Below are positions 1 through 9,549 of a stretch of DNA of 64,000 nucleotides, one piece after another. The stretch covers positions 62,001 to 126,000 of the forward strand of contig JAURWY010000016.1 of the NCBI GenBank assembly GCA_030654695.1. Direction: 5' to 3'. Positions within the stretch are counted from its first letter, which is position 1. Every line of letters begins with the position of its first letter. The DNA is from Polaromonas sp. GTDB lineage: Bacteria; Pseudomonadota; Gammaproteobacteria; Burkholderiales; Burkholderiaceae_C. The position numbers were made by a program, and so were the translations under genes. The notes beneath the pieces were generated by a model. That model saw only the letters and a list, made by a program, of their open reading frames with translations, was not told the origin of the DNA and did not search any database.

Positions 1-576
1 GCGCCGCAGCGGGACAGTGGCCGATGCCACACACGACGACACACCTGTCAAGCCATCGACCCATGCCGTGAGCGCCAACAAAGTGGCCACCACGGCGGGG
101 CGCTCAAGTTCGCGGCGCACAGACCGACGTTGGGCGTCCGCAAGCCGCTGCAAGGCTTGGCTCATCTGTTGCCAATCTCGTCGCCGCCGGGCCTGCGCTG
201 CGCTGGTCTTCGGGCTGCTGTCAATGTAAGTATTTCGCAACTGCGGCAACGTCTCGGTCAGGGCCACGTCCAGATCGCGCAACGCGCCCAAGCCTTGCAA
301 GAGCGGCTGCAAAGTTGTCAGTACGGGCATCGCCGTCCGAGCCTCATGCAACGCGGGCCTGAACAAGCGCAAGCCACTTTTAAAACGCCGCCAAGCCACC
401 CGCGCTTGATGCACCACCTCGGGATCATCTGAGCCACGCAGGGCCGTCAGATGGCCGGTAAACTGCCCCAGCGACTCACTAAGCACTTTCATGGCAGCCA
501 CTTTCACCGAGCACTCGCTTGACAGCGATGCAGGGTCGACGGTCTGCTGGGCAACGGAAGTCTTTCGGTCAAACAT
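1..576 (-). CDS. CHAD domain protein (3' part outside window)
   Basis: An open frame of 192 codons starts at an ATG at 576 and runs off the left edge without a stop, so only the N-terminal part is seen. It contains the hallmark of CHAD domains, VHQARVAWRRFKSGLRLF at about residues 55-72, followed by helices rich in Arg and Leu. CHAD domains are alpha-helical and bind inorganic polyphosphate through conserved His and basic residues; they often follow a CYTH triphosphatase domain. Here only about 50 residues precede the CHAD motif, so no CYTH domain lies on the N-terminal side. A role in polyphosphate binding or granule association is inferred from the family only. Confidence 0.8.
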   Translation of the reverse strand, partial: MFDRKTSVAQQTVDPASLSSECSVKVAAMKVLSESLGQFTGHLTALRGSDDPEVVHQARVAWRRFKSGLRLFRPALHEARTAMPVLTTLQPLLQGLGALRDLDVALTETLPQLRNTYIDSSPKTSAAQARRRRDWQQMSQALQRLADAQRRSVRRELERPAVVATLLALTAWVDGLTGVSSCVASATVPLRR

Positions 577-637
577 GATTGCTAATTTGCACCGTTGACT
601 CCGGCCGTCCTAAGGTCTTTTTCTGAAATTGGCCTAG

Positions 638-1114
638 TCAAACGTCCAAATGCCCCAGCGGCAACGCCCCGCCAGCCTTCACTTCGCCCAATGAAAAGCT
701 GGTGTGCAGGTCTTTGACGTTGGGCAAGTTGATGATGCTTTGCAGCGCAAATTTGCTAAAAGCTTCTAAGTCGCGCGCGACCACCTGCAACTCAAAAGTG
801 CCGGTGCCGCTGATGTAGTGACACGAGACGATCTCGGGCAACTTGCGGATGGCGTCTTCCAGCTCACGGGTGGCTTCGCCGGTGTTGCGCTCGGCGTCGA
901 TGCGCACAAAGGCCAGCACGCCCAAACCTATTTTTTGGCGGTTGATTTCGGCTCGGTAGCCGGTGATGAAGCCCGACTCTTCAAGCGCGCGCACACGGCG
1001 CCAGCAAGGTGCGGCCGACAGCCCGATGCGCGAGGCCAACTCGGCGTTGGTGAGTCGCGCTTCGCTTTGCAGCTCTTTCAGTATGGCCACGTCAAATTTA
1101 TCAAGTGTTTGCAT
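638..1114 (-). CDS. Lrp/AsnC-family transcriptional regulator
   Basis: A 158-residue protein with the Lrp layout: an N-terminal winged helix-turn-helix (about residues 3-55, with NAELASRIGLSAAPCWRRV) and a C-terminal alpha-beta sandwich ligand-binding/oligomerisation domain. The family usually starts M-x-x-LDKFD, so I chose the ATG at 1114; an in-frame ATG at 1123 would add three residues. It is divergent from the indolepyruvate:ferredoxin oxidoreductase gene with about 125 bp between starts. That arrangement suggests it controls this gene in response to an amino acid, which is inference from the pairing. Confidence 0.9.
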   Translation of the reverse strand: MQTLDKFDVAILKELQSEARLTNAELASRIGLSAAPCWRRVRALEESGFITGYRAEINRQKIGLGVLAFVRIDAERNTGEATRELEDAIRKLPEIVSCHYISGTGTFELQVVARDLEAFSKFALQSIINLPNVKDLHTSFSLGEVKAGGALPLGHLDV

Positions 1115-1239
1115 AAACCGCATTTTAAGAAAGGATCTTGCGCAGGATAGCTCAAATAGGGCACAAAACGCAAAGACTTATCCAGCCCTGCCGCCTACAC
1201 TTTGTCGGTATAAAAATTTAAGAATCTGGAGTCCCCGCC

Positions 1240-4200
1240 ATGAACGCACCGCTGCCCGAGCACATCCGCAAGTCGCTGGAAACGGTCACCCTCGACGACA
1301 AGTATTCGCTGGATTACGGCTACGCATTTATGAGCGGGGTGCAAGCCTTGGTCAAGCTACCGATGCTGCAACGCCTGCGCGACCAGCAGCAAGGTAAAAA
1401 CACCGCAGGTTTCATTTCAGGTTATCGCGGCTCGCCCTTGGGTAGTTACGACCAGGCCTTGTGGAAGGCGTCCAAGTACCTGAAAGCACAAAACATCGTC
1501 TTTCAACCAGGCGTGAATGAAGAACTCGCGGCGACCGCCGTCTGGGGTACACAGCAGCTGGGTTTTACCCCACCGGGCACCAACAAATACGACGGCGTGT
1601 TCGGCATTTGGTACGGCAAGGGCCCCGGTGTTGACCGCACCTCGGACGTTTTCAAGCACGCCAACATGGCGGGCACCACGCCTTGGGGCGGCGTACTGGC
1701 GGTGGCCGGCGACGACCACGTGGCCAAAAGCTCGACCGCCGCGCACCAGAGCGACCACATCTTCAAGGCTTGCGGATTGCCGGTGTTTTTCCCGGCCAGC
1801 GTGCAAGAAATTTTGGACCTCGGCCTGCACGCGCTGGCCATGAGCCGCTACGCAGGCGTTTGGGCCAGCATGAAGACGATTCAAGAAATCGTCGAGTCGT
1901 CTGCCAGCACCTTGATCGATCCTGATCGTGTGCAGATCAAACTGCCGACTGACTTTGTCATGCCGCCAGGTGGCGTGCACATCCGCTGGCCCGACGCGCC
2001 GCTGGAGCAAGAGCAGCGTTTGTTTGACTACAAATGGTATGCCGCGCTCGCCTATATTCGGGCCAACCGACTCAACTACAACGCCATCGAGGGCCCGAAC
2101 GACCGACTCGGTCTGATGGCCAGCGGCAAGGCCTACAACGACACGCGCCAAGCCCTGGTCGACTTGGGGCTGGACGACGCCACCTGCCGCCAAATCGGTA
2201 TTCGCCTGCACAAGGTGGGCGTGGTCTGGCCTCTAGAAGCCCAGCTCACGCGCAAATTCGCCACCGGATTGCAAGAGATATTGGTGATCGAAGAAAAGCG
2301 CCAAGTGCTGGAATACCAGCTGAAAGAAGAGCTCTACAACTGGCGCTCCGATGTGCGGCCCAACGTCCTCGGCAAGTTCAACGAGGTCGACGGCGACTTC
2401 AGCGGTGGTGAGTGGGGCATGTCCAATCCGGCGGCCAACACTTTGCTGCGCGCCAACGCCGATTTGTCGCCTGCGCTGATCGCCAAGGCCATCGCGGCGC
2501 GGGTCAAAAAACTCGACTTAAGCAGCGACATGCGGGCACGCATCGACGCCCGGTTGGCGCTGATCGCCGCCAAAGAGAACGCTTTGCAAGTGACCGTGGT
2601 GGACACCGAGCGCACGCCCTGGTTTTGCTCGGGCTGCCCGCACAACACCTCCACCAAAGTGCCTGAAGGTTCTCGCGCCATGGCTGGCATCGGTTGCCAT
2701 TACATGACGCTGTGGATGGACCGCAGCACCATCGGCTTCACGCAGATGGGCGGCGAAGGCGTGCCTTGGGTCGGCCAACAACCCTTCACCACTGAAAAGC
2801 ATGTTTTTGCGAACATTGGCGACGGCACTTACTTTCACAGCGGCTTGCTGGCGATTCGCCAAAGCATCGCTGCGGGCGTCAACATCACCTACAAAATTTT
2901 GTACAACGACGCTGTCGCCATGACCGGCGGCCAGCCTGTCGGTGAGCGACCTGAAGGCCATTCAGTGCTGCAAATTGCGCAGTCGATGCGCGCCGAAGGT
3001 GCGGTCAAAACCATCGTCGTGACCGACGAGCCGGAGAAGTACGACGGCGTGACCTTGGCCGAGGGCGTGACCGTGCATCACCGCGATGAGTTGGACGCGC
3101 TTCAGCGCCAGTTCCGTGAGATCAAGGGCTGCAGCGTCATCATTTACGACCAGACCTGCGCCACCGAAAAGCGCCGACGTCGCAAGCGAGGAGCGTTGGT
3201 TGATCCTGCCGCACGCGTGGTCATCAACGAGGCGGTGTGCGAGGGCTGCGGCGACTGCGGCGTGCAGTCCAATTGCCTGTCGGTCGAACCCTTGGAAACT
3301 GAATTCGGTCGCAAGCGGCAGATCAACCAGAGCACCTGTAACAAAGATTTTTCATGCGTCAAGGGTTTTTGCCCGAGCTTCGTGACGGTTGAAGGTGGGC
3401 AGCTGAAAAAGAAAGCGAAAGGCGACACCAAACTCAACCCGTTTGACGACGCCGCGCTGGGCGTCCTGCCACTGCCACAGGTTCCGCCCTTAGACGGATC
3501 AGACGGCCGCACGGATCGGGTCTGGGGCATTGTGATCGCCGGCGTTGGCGGCACCGGCGTCATCACCATCGGCCAGTTGCTGGGGATGGCGGCGCACCTT
3601 GAGGGCAAAGGCATCGTCACGCAAGATGCTGCCGGCTTGGCACAAAAAGGCGGCAGCACTTGGAGCCATGTGCTCATCAGCCAGCAGCCGTCGGACATTT
3701 GCACGACGCGCGTGGGCATGGCCAGTGCCGACCTCATCATCGGCTGCGACCCGATCGTCGCGGCGCACAAAGAAACCATGCTGCGCATGCGCGAAGGCAA
3801 GACCCATGTGGCACTGAACGCGCACAGCGCGCCGACAGCCGCTTTTGTGCACAACGGCAATTGGCAAAACCCGGGCAGCGCCTGCCAAGCCGAAATCACC
3901 AAAGCCGTGGGGGCCGCACAGGTCGGCGCTTTCAACGCAGACACAGCAGCCACCAAATTAATGGGCGACAGCATTTATGCCAACCCAATGTTGCTCGGCT
4001 ACGCCTGGCAAAAAGGCTGGGTCCCGCTGGATTTGGCGTCGCTGATGCGAGCTATTGAACTCAACGCTGTGGCGGTGGAACAGAACAAGGCGGCCTTCAC
4101 CTGGGGTCGGCGCGCTGCACATGAACTTTCATCGGTCGAGAAACTATTCACGCCTGCGCAGGTGATCAGCTTGCCCACGCCGCGCCAAGGTTTGGACGCC

Positions 4201-4845
4201 TTGGTGACGCGCCGGGTCGAGTTTTTGACGGCCTACCAAAATGCGGCTTACGCGCAGCGCTATGCGGAGTTTGTTGCTCGTGTGCAAGCCGCAGAAGCCG
4301 CGTTACCCGAAGCCGTTCGTGGCAAAAGCCTGCTGAGCCAAGCCGTCGCACGCGGTCTTTTCAAACTCATGAGCTACAAGGACGAGTACGAAGTGGCGCG
4401 CTTGCACACAGACACAGGTTTTGAAGACAAAATCAAAGCCATGTTTGAGGGCGACTTCAAAATCAACTACCACCTGGCGCCGCCCTTGCTGTCACCCAAA
4501 AACGACCGCGGCGAAATGCAAAAGCGGAAGTTTGGCCCGTGGATGTGCAGCGGCTTCAAAGTGCTGGCCAAACTCAAAGGCCTGCGCGGCACGCCGCTGG
4601 ATGTTTTCGGTTACAGCACCGAACGCAAGACCGAACGCGCGTTGATTGATGAATACCGCACCAGCATTGAAGAGGTCTTGGCTTCACTGAACGAGCACAA
4701 CCATGCTGCGGCCTTGGAGTTTGCACGGATTCCGGAACACATCAAAGGGTTTGGTCATGTCAAGGAACGCCATTTGGCAGCCGCCCGTTTGACGTGGGTG
4801 CAAGCGCTGCAGGCTTTTCGGGTCAGCGCTAAAGGTCAGCCGTAA
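1240..4845 (+). CDS. Indolepyruvate:ferredoxin oxidoreductase, fused alpha-beta type
   Basis: This 1201-residue protein fuses the two Ior subunits. A thiamine-diphosphate half carries ANIGDGTYFHSG near residues 523-535 and NDAVAMTGGQ near 555-565. A cysteine cluster (VCEGCGDCG near 665, then STCNKDFSCVKGFC to about 712) should bind [4Fe-4S] centres. The gamma/IorB-like domain begins with AGVGGTGVITIGQ near 766, and the long C-terminal region resembles the domain typical of aerobic proteobacterial fused forms. The family decarboxylates aryl-pyruvates from aromatic amino acids to arylacetyl-CoA with reduction of ferredoxin. A GGAG ribosome-binding site precedes the ATG. The divergent Lrp gene is the likely regulator. 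The electron acceptor and exact substrate in this organism are unknown. Confidence 0.9.
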   Translation: MNAPLPEHIRKSLETVTLDDKYSLDYGYAFMSGVQALVKLPMLQRLRDQQQGKNTAGFISGYRGSPLGSYDQALWKASKYLKAQNIVFQPGVNEELAATAVWGTQQLGFTPPGTNKYDGVFGIWYGKGPGVDRTSDVFKHANMAGTTPWGGVLAVAGDDHVAKSSTAAHQSDHIFKACGLPVFFPASVQEILDLGLHALAMSRYAGVWASMKTIQEIVESSASTLIDPDRVQIKLPTDFVMPPGGVHIRWPDAPLEQEQRLFDYKWYAALAYIRANRLNYNAIEGPNDRLGLMASGKAYNDTRQALVDLGLDDATCRQIGIRLHKVGVVWPLEAQLTRKFATGLQEILVIEEKRQVLEYQLKEELYNWRSDVRPNVLGKFNEVDGDFSGGEWGMSNPAANTLLRANADLSPALIAKAIAARVKKLDLSSDMRARIDARLALIAAKENALQVTVVDTERTPWFCSGCPHNTSTKVPEGSRAMAGIGCHYMTLWMDRSTIGFTQMGGEGVPWVGQQPFTTEKHVFANIGDGTYFHSGLLAIRQSIAAGVNITYKILYNDAVAMTGGQPVGERPEGHSVLQIAQSMRAEGAVKTIVVTDEPEKYDGVTLAEGVTVHHRDELDALQRQFREIKGCSVIIYDQTCATEKRRRRKRGALVDPAARVVINEAVCEGCGDCGVQSNCLSVEPLETEFGRKRQINQSTCNKDFSCVKGFCPSFVTVEGGQLKKKAKGDTKLNPFDDAALGVLPLPQVPPLDGSDGRTDRVWGIVIAGVGGTGVITIGQLLGMAAHLEGKGIVTQDAAGLAQKGGSTWSHVLISQQPSDICTTRVGMASADLIIGCDPIVAAHKETMLRMREGKTHVALNAHSAPTAAFVHNGNWQNPGSACQAEITKAVGAAQVGAFNADTAATKLMGDSIYANPMLLGYAWQKGWVPLDLASLMRAIELNAVAVEQNKAAFTWGRRAAHELSSVEKLFTPAQVISLPTPRQGLDALVTRRVEFLTAYQNAAYAQRYAEFVARVQAAEAALPEAVRGKSLLSQAVARGLFKLMSYKDEYEVARLHTDTGFEDKIKAMFEGDFKINYHLAPPLLSPKNDRGEMQKRKFGPWMCSGFKVLAKLKGLRGTPLDVFGYSTERKTERALIDEYRTSIEEVLASLNEHNHAAALEFARIPEHIKGFGHVKERHLAAARLTWVQALQAFRVSAKGQP

Positions 4846-4864
4846 CAGATCCGCAGTTAAGCGG

Positions 4865-5338
4865 TCAGCCGCTGAAATCGTCTTCGCTCAATTCGTCTGC
4901 GCCAGACACAACGCGGCGAATCGCCTCAGAGCCAAAACCGCGTGCGGCCATAAACCGCATCTGCTTGCCGCGCTCAGCGGCGTCTGTTGCGGGTGCGCCG
5001 AACTTTTTTTGCCAGACGCCGCGGGCCCGATCGACTTCAGTGCCCTTGAGGGATTGGACCGCTGCGCTGACGACTTCTGCTTGCAGGCCCTTGCCCTGAA
5101 GTTCATGGCGTATGCGGGCGGCACCAAAACGGCTGGCGCGGCGGTTTAAAACAGACTCGACAACCCGGGTTTCGCTGATGAAGTCTTTGGCTTGCAACTC
5201 GTCGAGCACTTTGGCCAGTTGGCCGGGTTCTTCTTCATGCGCGGCCAGTTTGCGCTCAAGTTCGGCACGGGAATGCTCCCGGCCGGTGAGCAGGCGCAGC
5301 GCCCGCCCCTTGAGCGACAAAGCAAAACCCGTTGCCAT
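4865..5338 (-). CDS. recX: Regulatory protein RecX
   Basis: A 157-residue protein with the RecX signature SLKGRALRLLTGREHSR near the N-terminus, followed by three-helix repeats. RecX binds RecA filaments and inhibits strand exchange and ATPase activity. It lies 141 bp downstream of recA on the same strand, the usual position, and is probably partly cotranscribed with it. It ends 20 bp from the convergent oxidoreductase gene. The start has only a weak ribosome-binding site (GCGAG). Confidence 0.92.
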   Translation of the reverse strand: MATGFALSLKGRALRLLTGREHSRAELERKLAAHEEEPGQLAKVLDELQAKDFISETRVVESVLNRRASRFGAARIRHELQGKGLQAEVVSAAVQSLKGTEVDRARGVWQKKFGAPATDAAERGKQMRFMAARGFGSEAIRRVVSGADELSEDDFSG

Positions 5339-5479
5339 GTCGCTCGCCGCTTAAGCCGCTCGCCACAAGGCGATGGCGGCTTTTCTCAAGACTATAAAAA
5401 CCCAGGCTCCGACAGTCGTCACTCGGTTAGACATCACATTGAACTCCTGCATAAAAATAATGGCGTGGATGCTTGAAGA

Positions 5480-6586
5480 TCAAGCTTTGATGAGTTTTTC
5501 GGCCTTGTCAGCTTTTTCAGGCTTCTCGGCTTTTTCTGGCTTTTCAATGGCGGTGGTTTGAATCAAGCGGATGCCCAGTGATTCGCGCACCTTGTTTTCA
5601 ATCTCGATCGCCAGCTCCGGGTTCTCTTTCAAGAATTCACGTGAGTTGTCGCGACCTTGGCCAATTTTTTCGCCTTTGTAGGCGTACCAGGCACCGGATT
5701 TTTCGACGATATTGCCGGCGACTCCGAGGTCCAGCACCTCGCCAAGTCGGCTGATACCTTCGCCATACAAAATGTCGAACTCCGCCATCTTGAAGGGTGA
5801 GGCCACTTTGTTTTTGACCACCTTGACGCGGGTCTCGTTGCCGATCACCTCGTCACCTTTCTTGATCGAGCCGATGCGGCGAATGTCCAAACGCACCGAG
5901 GCATAGAACTTCAGCGCATTGCCGCCAGTGGTGGTTTCAGGGCTGCCGAACATGACGCCAATCTTCATGCGGATCTGGTTGATGAAAATCACCATGCAGT
6001 TGGCTTTTTTGATGGTCGCGGTGAGCTTGCGCAGCGCCTGGCTCATCAAACGTGCTTGCAGACCGGGCAGCGAATCGCCCATTTCACCTTCTAACTCGGC
6101 CTTGGGTGTGAGTGCGGCGACTGAGTCGATGACGATCAGGTCGACGGCGCCGGAACGTGTCAAGGCATCTACGATTTCAAGCGCTAGCTCGCCGGTGTCT
6201 GGCTGTGAGAGCAGCAGTTCTTGCAAGTTGACACCGAGCTTTTGGGCGTACTGGATGTCCAGCGCATGCTCGGCGTCGACGAAGGCGCAGGTGCCGCCGA
6301 TTTTTTGCATTTCAGCGATGACTTGCAAGGTCAGCGTGGTTTTGCCGGAAGACTCAGGGCCGTAAATCTCAACCACCCGGCCACGTGGCAAGCCGCCAAC
6401 GCCCAGCGCGATGTCGAGCCCGAGCGAGCCGGTGGAAACCACCTGAATGTCTTCAATCACCTCGCCAGCGCCCAGCTTCATGATGGTGCCTTTGCCGAAC
6501 TGCTTTTCAATTTGGGCCAGCGCAGCCTGCAGCGCTTTGGCTTTTTCAGTATTCAGGGCGGAAGAGGGCTTGACGATATCGTTCAT
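5480..6586 (-). CDS. recA: Recombinase RecA
   Basis: A 368-residue RecA with Walker A GPESSGKT at about residues 76-83 and the usual core through the L1/L2 loops. It forms filaments on single-stranded DNA, drives strand exchange and triggers LexA self-cleavage. The start at 6586 (MNDIVKPSS) is supported by AAAGGAGA just upstream; an in-frame ATG 16 codons earlier has no such site. The last 20 or so residues form an [17 protein letters not shown] repeat, richer in lysine than the acidic tail of E. coli RecA. A LexA-type box lies 74-89 bp upstream and recX follows. Confidence 0.98.
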   Translation of the reverse strand: MNDIVKPSSALNTEKAKALQAALAQIEKQFGKGTIMKLGAGEVIEDIQVVSTGSLGLDIALGVGGLPRGRVVEIYGPESSGKTTLTLQVIAEMQKIGGTCAFVDAEHALDIQYAQKLGVNLQELLLSQPDTGELALEIVDALTRSGAVDLIVIDSVAALTPKAELEGEMGDSLPGLQARLMSQALRKLTATIKKANCMVIFINQIRMKIGVMFGSPETTTGGNALKFYASVRLDIRRIGSIKKGDEVIGNETRVKVVKNKVASPFKMAEFDILYGEGISRLGEVLDLGVAGNIVEKSGAWYAYKGEKIGQGRDNSREFLKENPELAIEIENKVRESLGIRLIQTTAIEKPEKAEKPEKADKAEKLIKA

Positions 6587-6659
6587 GAAAATCTCCTTTA
6601 AAACCAACGGTCTAATGACATTTAGCAGAAACATCGGGCTGGGGAATTAACCGGTCAAC

Positions 6660-6675
6660 TGGATGCATGAACAGT
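6660..6675 (-). promoter_or_regulatory. Candidate LexA (SOS) box of recA
   Basis: The minus strand reads CTGTTCATGCATCCAG, matching the CTGT-N8-ACAG consensus except for one base of the right arm. It lies 74-89 bp upstream of the recA start and immediately before a TTGACC that could be a -35 element, so LexA binding would block transcription. The spacing and match are seen in the sequence; function is inferred from the SOS control of recA in most proteobacteria. Confidence 0.7.
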
Positions 6676-6739
6676 ACTTTATCAGCTGATTGAATTGTGC
6701 AAGTGATATTTATGGTCAGTTTGCCTTACCATTATCAAG

Positions 6740-7279
6740 ATGCATATTCCACGCATTGACAGCGCCTCAGACGCCAACACACCCCGCACACCAAGCGCCA
6801 CCGAGGCGCCTGAAGGAAGCTGGCGCCAGACCCACCTAGGTCGGCTACTGGGCCATGCGTTGCGCCGCTTTGACGCCCGTGTGCTGGCGTTAATGGCCAG
6901 TGATGTGCAGGTGCCCTTGGCACTCTCCAATCTGGCCGCACGGGCGCAGGTTGGCGCGGCGCACATCCACATCACGCGGCACTTGGGCTTGAGCGGTTCG
7001 CGCTTGACCGAGCTGGCCGCCAGCGCCGGCATGACCAAGCAAGCCATGGGCGATTTGGTCGACCAATGCGAAGCGTGGGGACTGGTGACGCGACAAGCCG
7101 ACCCGCATGACAAGCGAGCGCGGCAAGTGGTTTTCACCGCGTCCGGCCTGCTCTGGCTGGCAGCTTTCCGGCAAGCCGTGGCCCGCGCTGAAAACGAGTT
7201 TTCGCAAGCCGTGGGGCGCGACGTCGCCACCGTGGTGGCGCTCGGCCTGGAGGCCTATGCCGGTGGTTATGAGGCCTGA
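6740..7279 (+). CDS. MarR-family transcriptional regulator
   Basis: A 179-residue protein. Residues about 75-140 form a winged helix of MarR type (HLGLSGSRLTELAASAGMTK, then a wing with RQADPHDKRARQV). The N-terminal 30 residues are rich in Ser, Thr and Pro and look disordered. It is transcribed divergently from recA, and a response-regulator gene follows 149 bp downstream. No efflux or hydrolase gene adjoins it, so its target and ligand cannot be guessed. The start at 6740 is the first ATG in frame and lacks a clear Shine-Dalgarno sequence. Confidence 0.85.
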   Translation: MHIPRIDSASDANTPRTPSATEAPEGSWRQTHLGRLLGHALRRFDARVLALMASDVQVPLALSNLAARAQVGAAHIHITRHLGLSGSRLTELAASAGMTKQAMGDLVDQCEAWGLVTRQADPHDKRARQVVFTASGLLWLAAFRQAVARAENEFSQAVGRDVATVVALGLEAYAGGYEA

Positions 7280-7428
7280 GAACAGCCTGTGTCCACTATT
7301 TGCAAGGTTGTCAGCCTGCCGGAGGCTGCTTGAGCCTAGAATTTGCAACGGTTACAAAATAACAAACAGGCACGCCAAGCACGTCGGTTTCGACTGGCGG
7401 CTAGCGGTAGCCCAATGAGGAGACAGCG

Positions 7429-8100
7429 ATGCGTATTTTGATTGCCGAAGACGATCAAGTCTTAGCCGACGGTCTGCTGCGCACCTTGCGCGCTTCAGGC
7501 GCCGCCACCGATCACGTGGCCAGCGGCTCGGAGTGCGATGCCGCCCTGATGACGAACACCGAGTTCGACCTGCTGATCCTCGACCTCGGTTTGCCGCGCA
7601 TGCACGGTCTGGAAGTTCTCAAACGTTTGCGTGCCCGTGGCTCGACCATGCCGGTGCTGATTCTCACCGCCGCCGACAGCGTCGAAGAGCGCGTCAAGGG
7701 TCTGGACTACGGCGCCGACGACTACATGGCCAAACCCTTTTCGCTGCAAGAACTCGAAGCCCGCGTGCGCGCGCTGACGCGGCGCGGCATGGGCGGCGCG
7801 ACCAGCACCATCAAGCATGGCCCGCTGATTTACGACCAAGGTGGCCGCGTTGCGACGATTGACGGCACCATGGTCGAACTCTCAGCGCGCGAGTTGGGCT
7901 TGCTTGAAGTCTTGCTACAACGCGCCGGCCGCTTGGTCAGCAAAGACCAGCTGGTGGAACGCCTCTGCGAATGGGGCGAAGAAGTCAGCAACAACGCGAT
8001 CGAGGTCTACATCCACCGGCTGCGCAAGAAAATCGAGAAAGGACCGATCCGCATTGCCACTGTGCGCGGTTTGGGCTACTGCCTCGAAAAAATCCCTTGA
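7429..8100 (+). CDS. OmpR-family response regulator, TctD/QseB-like
   Basis: A 223-residue regulator with an N-terminal receiver domain (acidic pair D8-D9, phosphoacceptor D52, T80 and K102 all present) and a C-terminal winged helix typical of OmpR/PhoB proteins. GAGGAGACAG precedes the ATG. It overlaps the start of the downstream sensor kinase by 3-4 bp, so the two form one operon. The family relative TctD controls tricarboxylate uptake, which fits a genome rich in Bug receptors, but the target here is not shown by context. Confidence 0.93.
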   Translation: MRILIAEDDQVLADGLLRTLRASGAATDHVASGSECDAALMTNTEFDLLILDLGLPRMHGLEVLKRLRARGSTMPVLILTAADSVEERVKGLDYGADDYMAKPFSLQELEARVRALTRRGMGGATSTIKHGPLIYDQGGRVATIDGTMVELSARELGLLEVLLQRAGRLVSKDQLVERLCEWGEEVSNNAIEVYIHRLRKKIEKGPIRIATVRGLGYCLEKIP

Positions 8101-9530
8101 AGATTTTCCAGCGCGGCAAGCGCAGTCTGTTTGGCGAAATCCTGGACTGGATGCTGACGCCGCTGCTGCTGCTCTGGCCGATCAGCCTCGCGCTGACTTG
8201 GTTGGTGGCGCAAAACATCGCAGGCAAACCCTTTGACCGTGCGCTCGAATACAACGTGCAAGCGCTGGCCAAACTGGTGGTGGTGCGGCACAGCCAAGTG
8301 GTCTTTTCCATGCCCGCGCCGGCGCGTGAAATTCTGCGCGCCGACGACAGCGACTTGGTTTACTACCAAGTGCTCGGCTCGCGTGGTGAGTTCCTCAGTG
8401 GCGAAGCCGATTTGCCGCTACCGCCCTCAGAAAACAAACCCGTCAATGGCGAGGTCCGGATGCGCGCAGACGTGATGCGCGGCGAAGACGTGCGGGTCGC
8501 CTACACCTGGGTCGACATTGATGTGCCCGGCGCCCAGCCGCTACTGGTGCAAGTCGCCGAAACCCTCGAAAAACGCAAAACGCTGGCGACTGAAATTGTC
8601 AAAGGCGTGATGGTCCCGCAGTTTGTCACGCTGCCGCTGGCGGTGTTGCTGGTTTGGCTGGCCTTGGTGCGCGGCATCAAGCCTTTGGCGCAACTCGAAA
8701 AACGCATCCGTGCACGCAAGCCTGACGACATGAGCCCGCTCGATGAAAGCGCCGTGCCCGAAGAGGTGGCGCCGCTGGTCTCGTCCATCAATGACTTGCT
8801 GACCCGACTCAAAGCCTCACTGACCACCCAAAAACGCTTTTTGGCAGACGCCGCACACCAGCTCAAAACACCGCTGGCCGGCTTGCGCATGCAGGCCGAT
8901 TTAGCGCAACGCGAAACCGATGCGGACGAGCTGAAAAAGTCCTTGAAACAAATCGGCCGCGCCAGCATTCGCGCCACGCACACGGTCAACCAATTGCTGG
9001 CGATGGCGCGCGCAGAAACCACCGGACGCAGCTTAGCGCAGCTCCCCGTCGATCTGGCCTACATCGTCTCGGAAGCGATTCAGGACACGTTTCCGCACGC
9101 GTTTGAGAAGCAGATCGACCTCGGCTACGAAGGCCCGGAACAAGGCGAGGCGTCAAGCCGAGTCCAAGGCAACGCCACGCTGCTCAAAGAACTGGTGCGC
9201 AACCTGCTGGACAACGCCATCAGTTACACACCGGTCAAAGGCCAAGTGACAGCACGCTTGCTGACGGACCGCTTCAGCGGTGTCGTGGTGGTGCTGGTCG
9301 AAGACACGGGGCCGGGCATTCCCGAGGCCGAACGTGAGCTGGTGTTCCAGCCCTTTTACCGCGCGCTCGGCACCAACGTCGACGGCACTGGCTTAGGGCT
9401 GGCGATTGTGCAAGAAATCGCGCAGCAACATGGCGCGACGATCAGCATCGAGGACGCCGGCCGGACTGGCCAACCCGGCATGCCAGGCACACGCGTCACC
9501 GTGCGCTTTGTCGGCATGCTGCAGACCTGA
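8097..9530 (+). CDS. Sensor histidine kinase, TctE-like
   Basis: With the TTG at 8097, which overlaps the stop codon of the regulator gene, the protein has 477 residues. It has an N-terminal membrane segment (MLTPLLLLWPISLALTWLV), a periplasmic region to about residue 180, a second membrane segment (LPLAVLLVWLALV), a HAMP-like linker, the dimerisation/phosphoacceptor box FLADAAHQLKTPL with His near residue 254, and an ATPase domain (N box LLDNAISYTP, G boxes DTGPGIP and GTGLGLAI). It should phosphorylate the regulator encoded just upstream. Longer in-frame reading upstream lies inside the regulator gene, so the TTG start is preferred. Confidence 0.9.
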   Translation: MKIFQRGKRSLFGEILDWMLTPLLLLWPISLALTWLVAQNIAGKPFDRALEYNVQALAKLVVVRHSQVVFSMPAPAREILRADDSDLVYYQVLGSRGEFLSGEADLPLPPSENKPVNGEVRMRADVMRGEDVRVAYTWVDIDVPGAQPLLVQVAETLEKRKTLATEIVKGVMVPQFVTLPLAVLLVWLALVRGIKPLAQLEKRIRARKPDDMSPLDESAVPEEVAPLVSSINDLLTRLKASLTTQKRFLADAAHQLKTPLAGLRMQADLAQRETDADELKKSLKQIGRASIRATHTVNQLLAMARAETTGRSLAQLPVDLAYIVSEAIQDTFPHAFEKQIDLGYEGPEQGEASSRVQGNATLLKELVRNLLDNAISYTPVKGQVTARLLTDRFSGVVVVLVEDTGPGIPEAERELVFQPFYRALGTNVDGTGLGLAIVQEIAQQHGATISIEDAGRTGQPGMPGTRVTVRFVGMLQT

Positions 9531-9549
9531 GCTGACGCCTCAGCTCAGG
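9526..9549. terminator. Perfect hairpin across two converging stop codons
   Basis: A 10-bp perfect stem (CCTGAGCTGA/TCAGCTCAGG) with a CGCC loop spans the stop codons of the kinase gene and of topB, which converge here. There is no T-tract on either side, so it may act as a bidirectional mRNA-end stabiliser or weak terminator, or simply block read-through. Confidence 0.5.
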
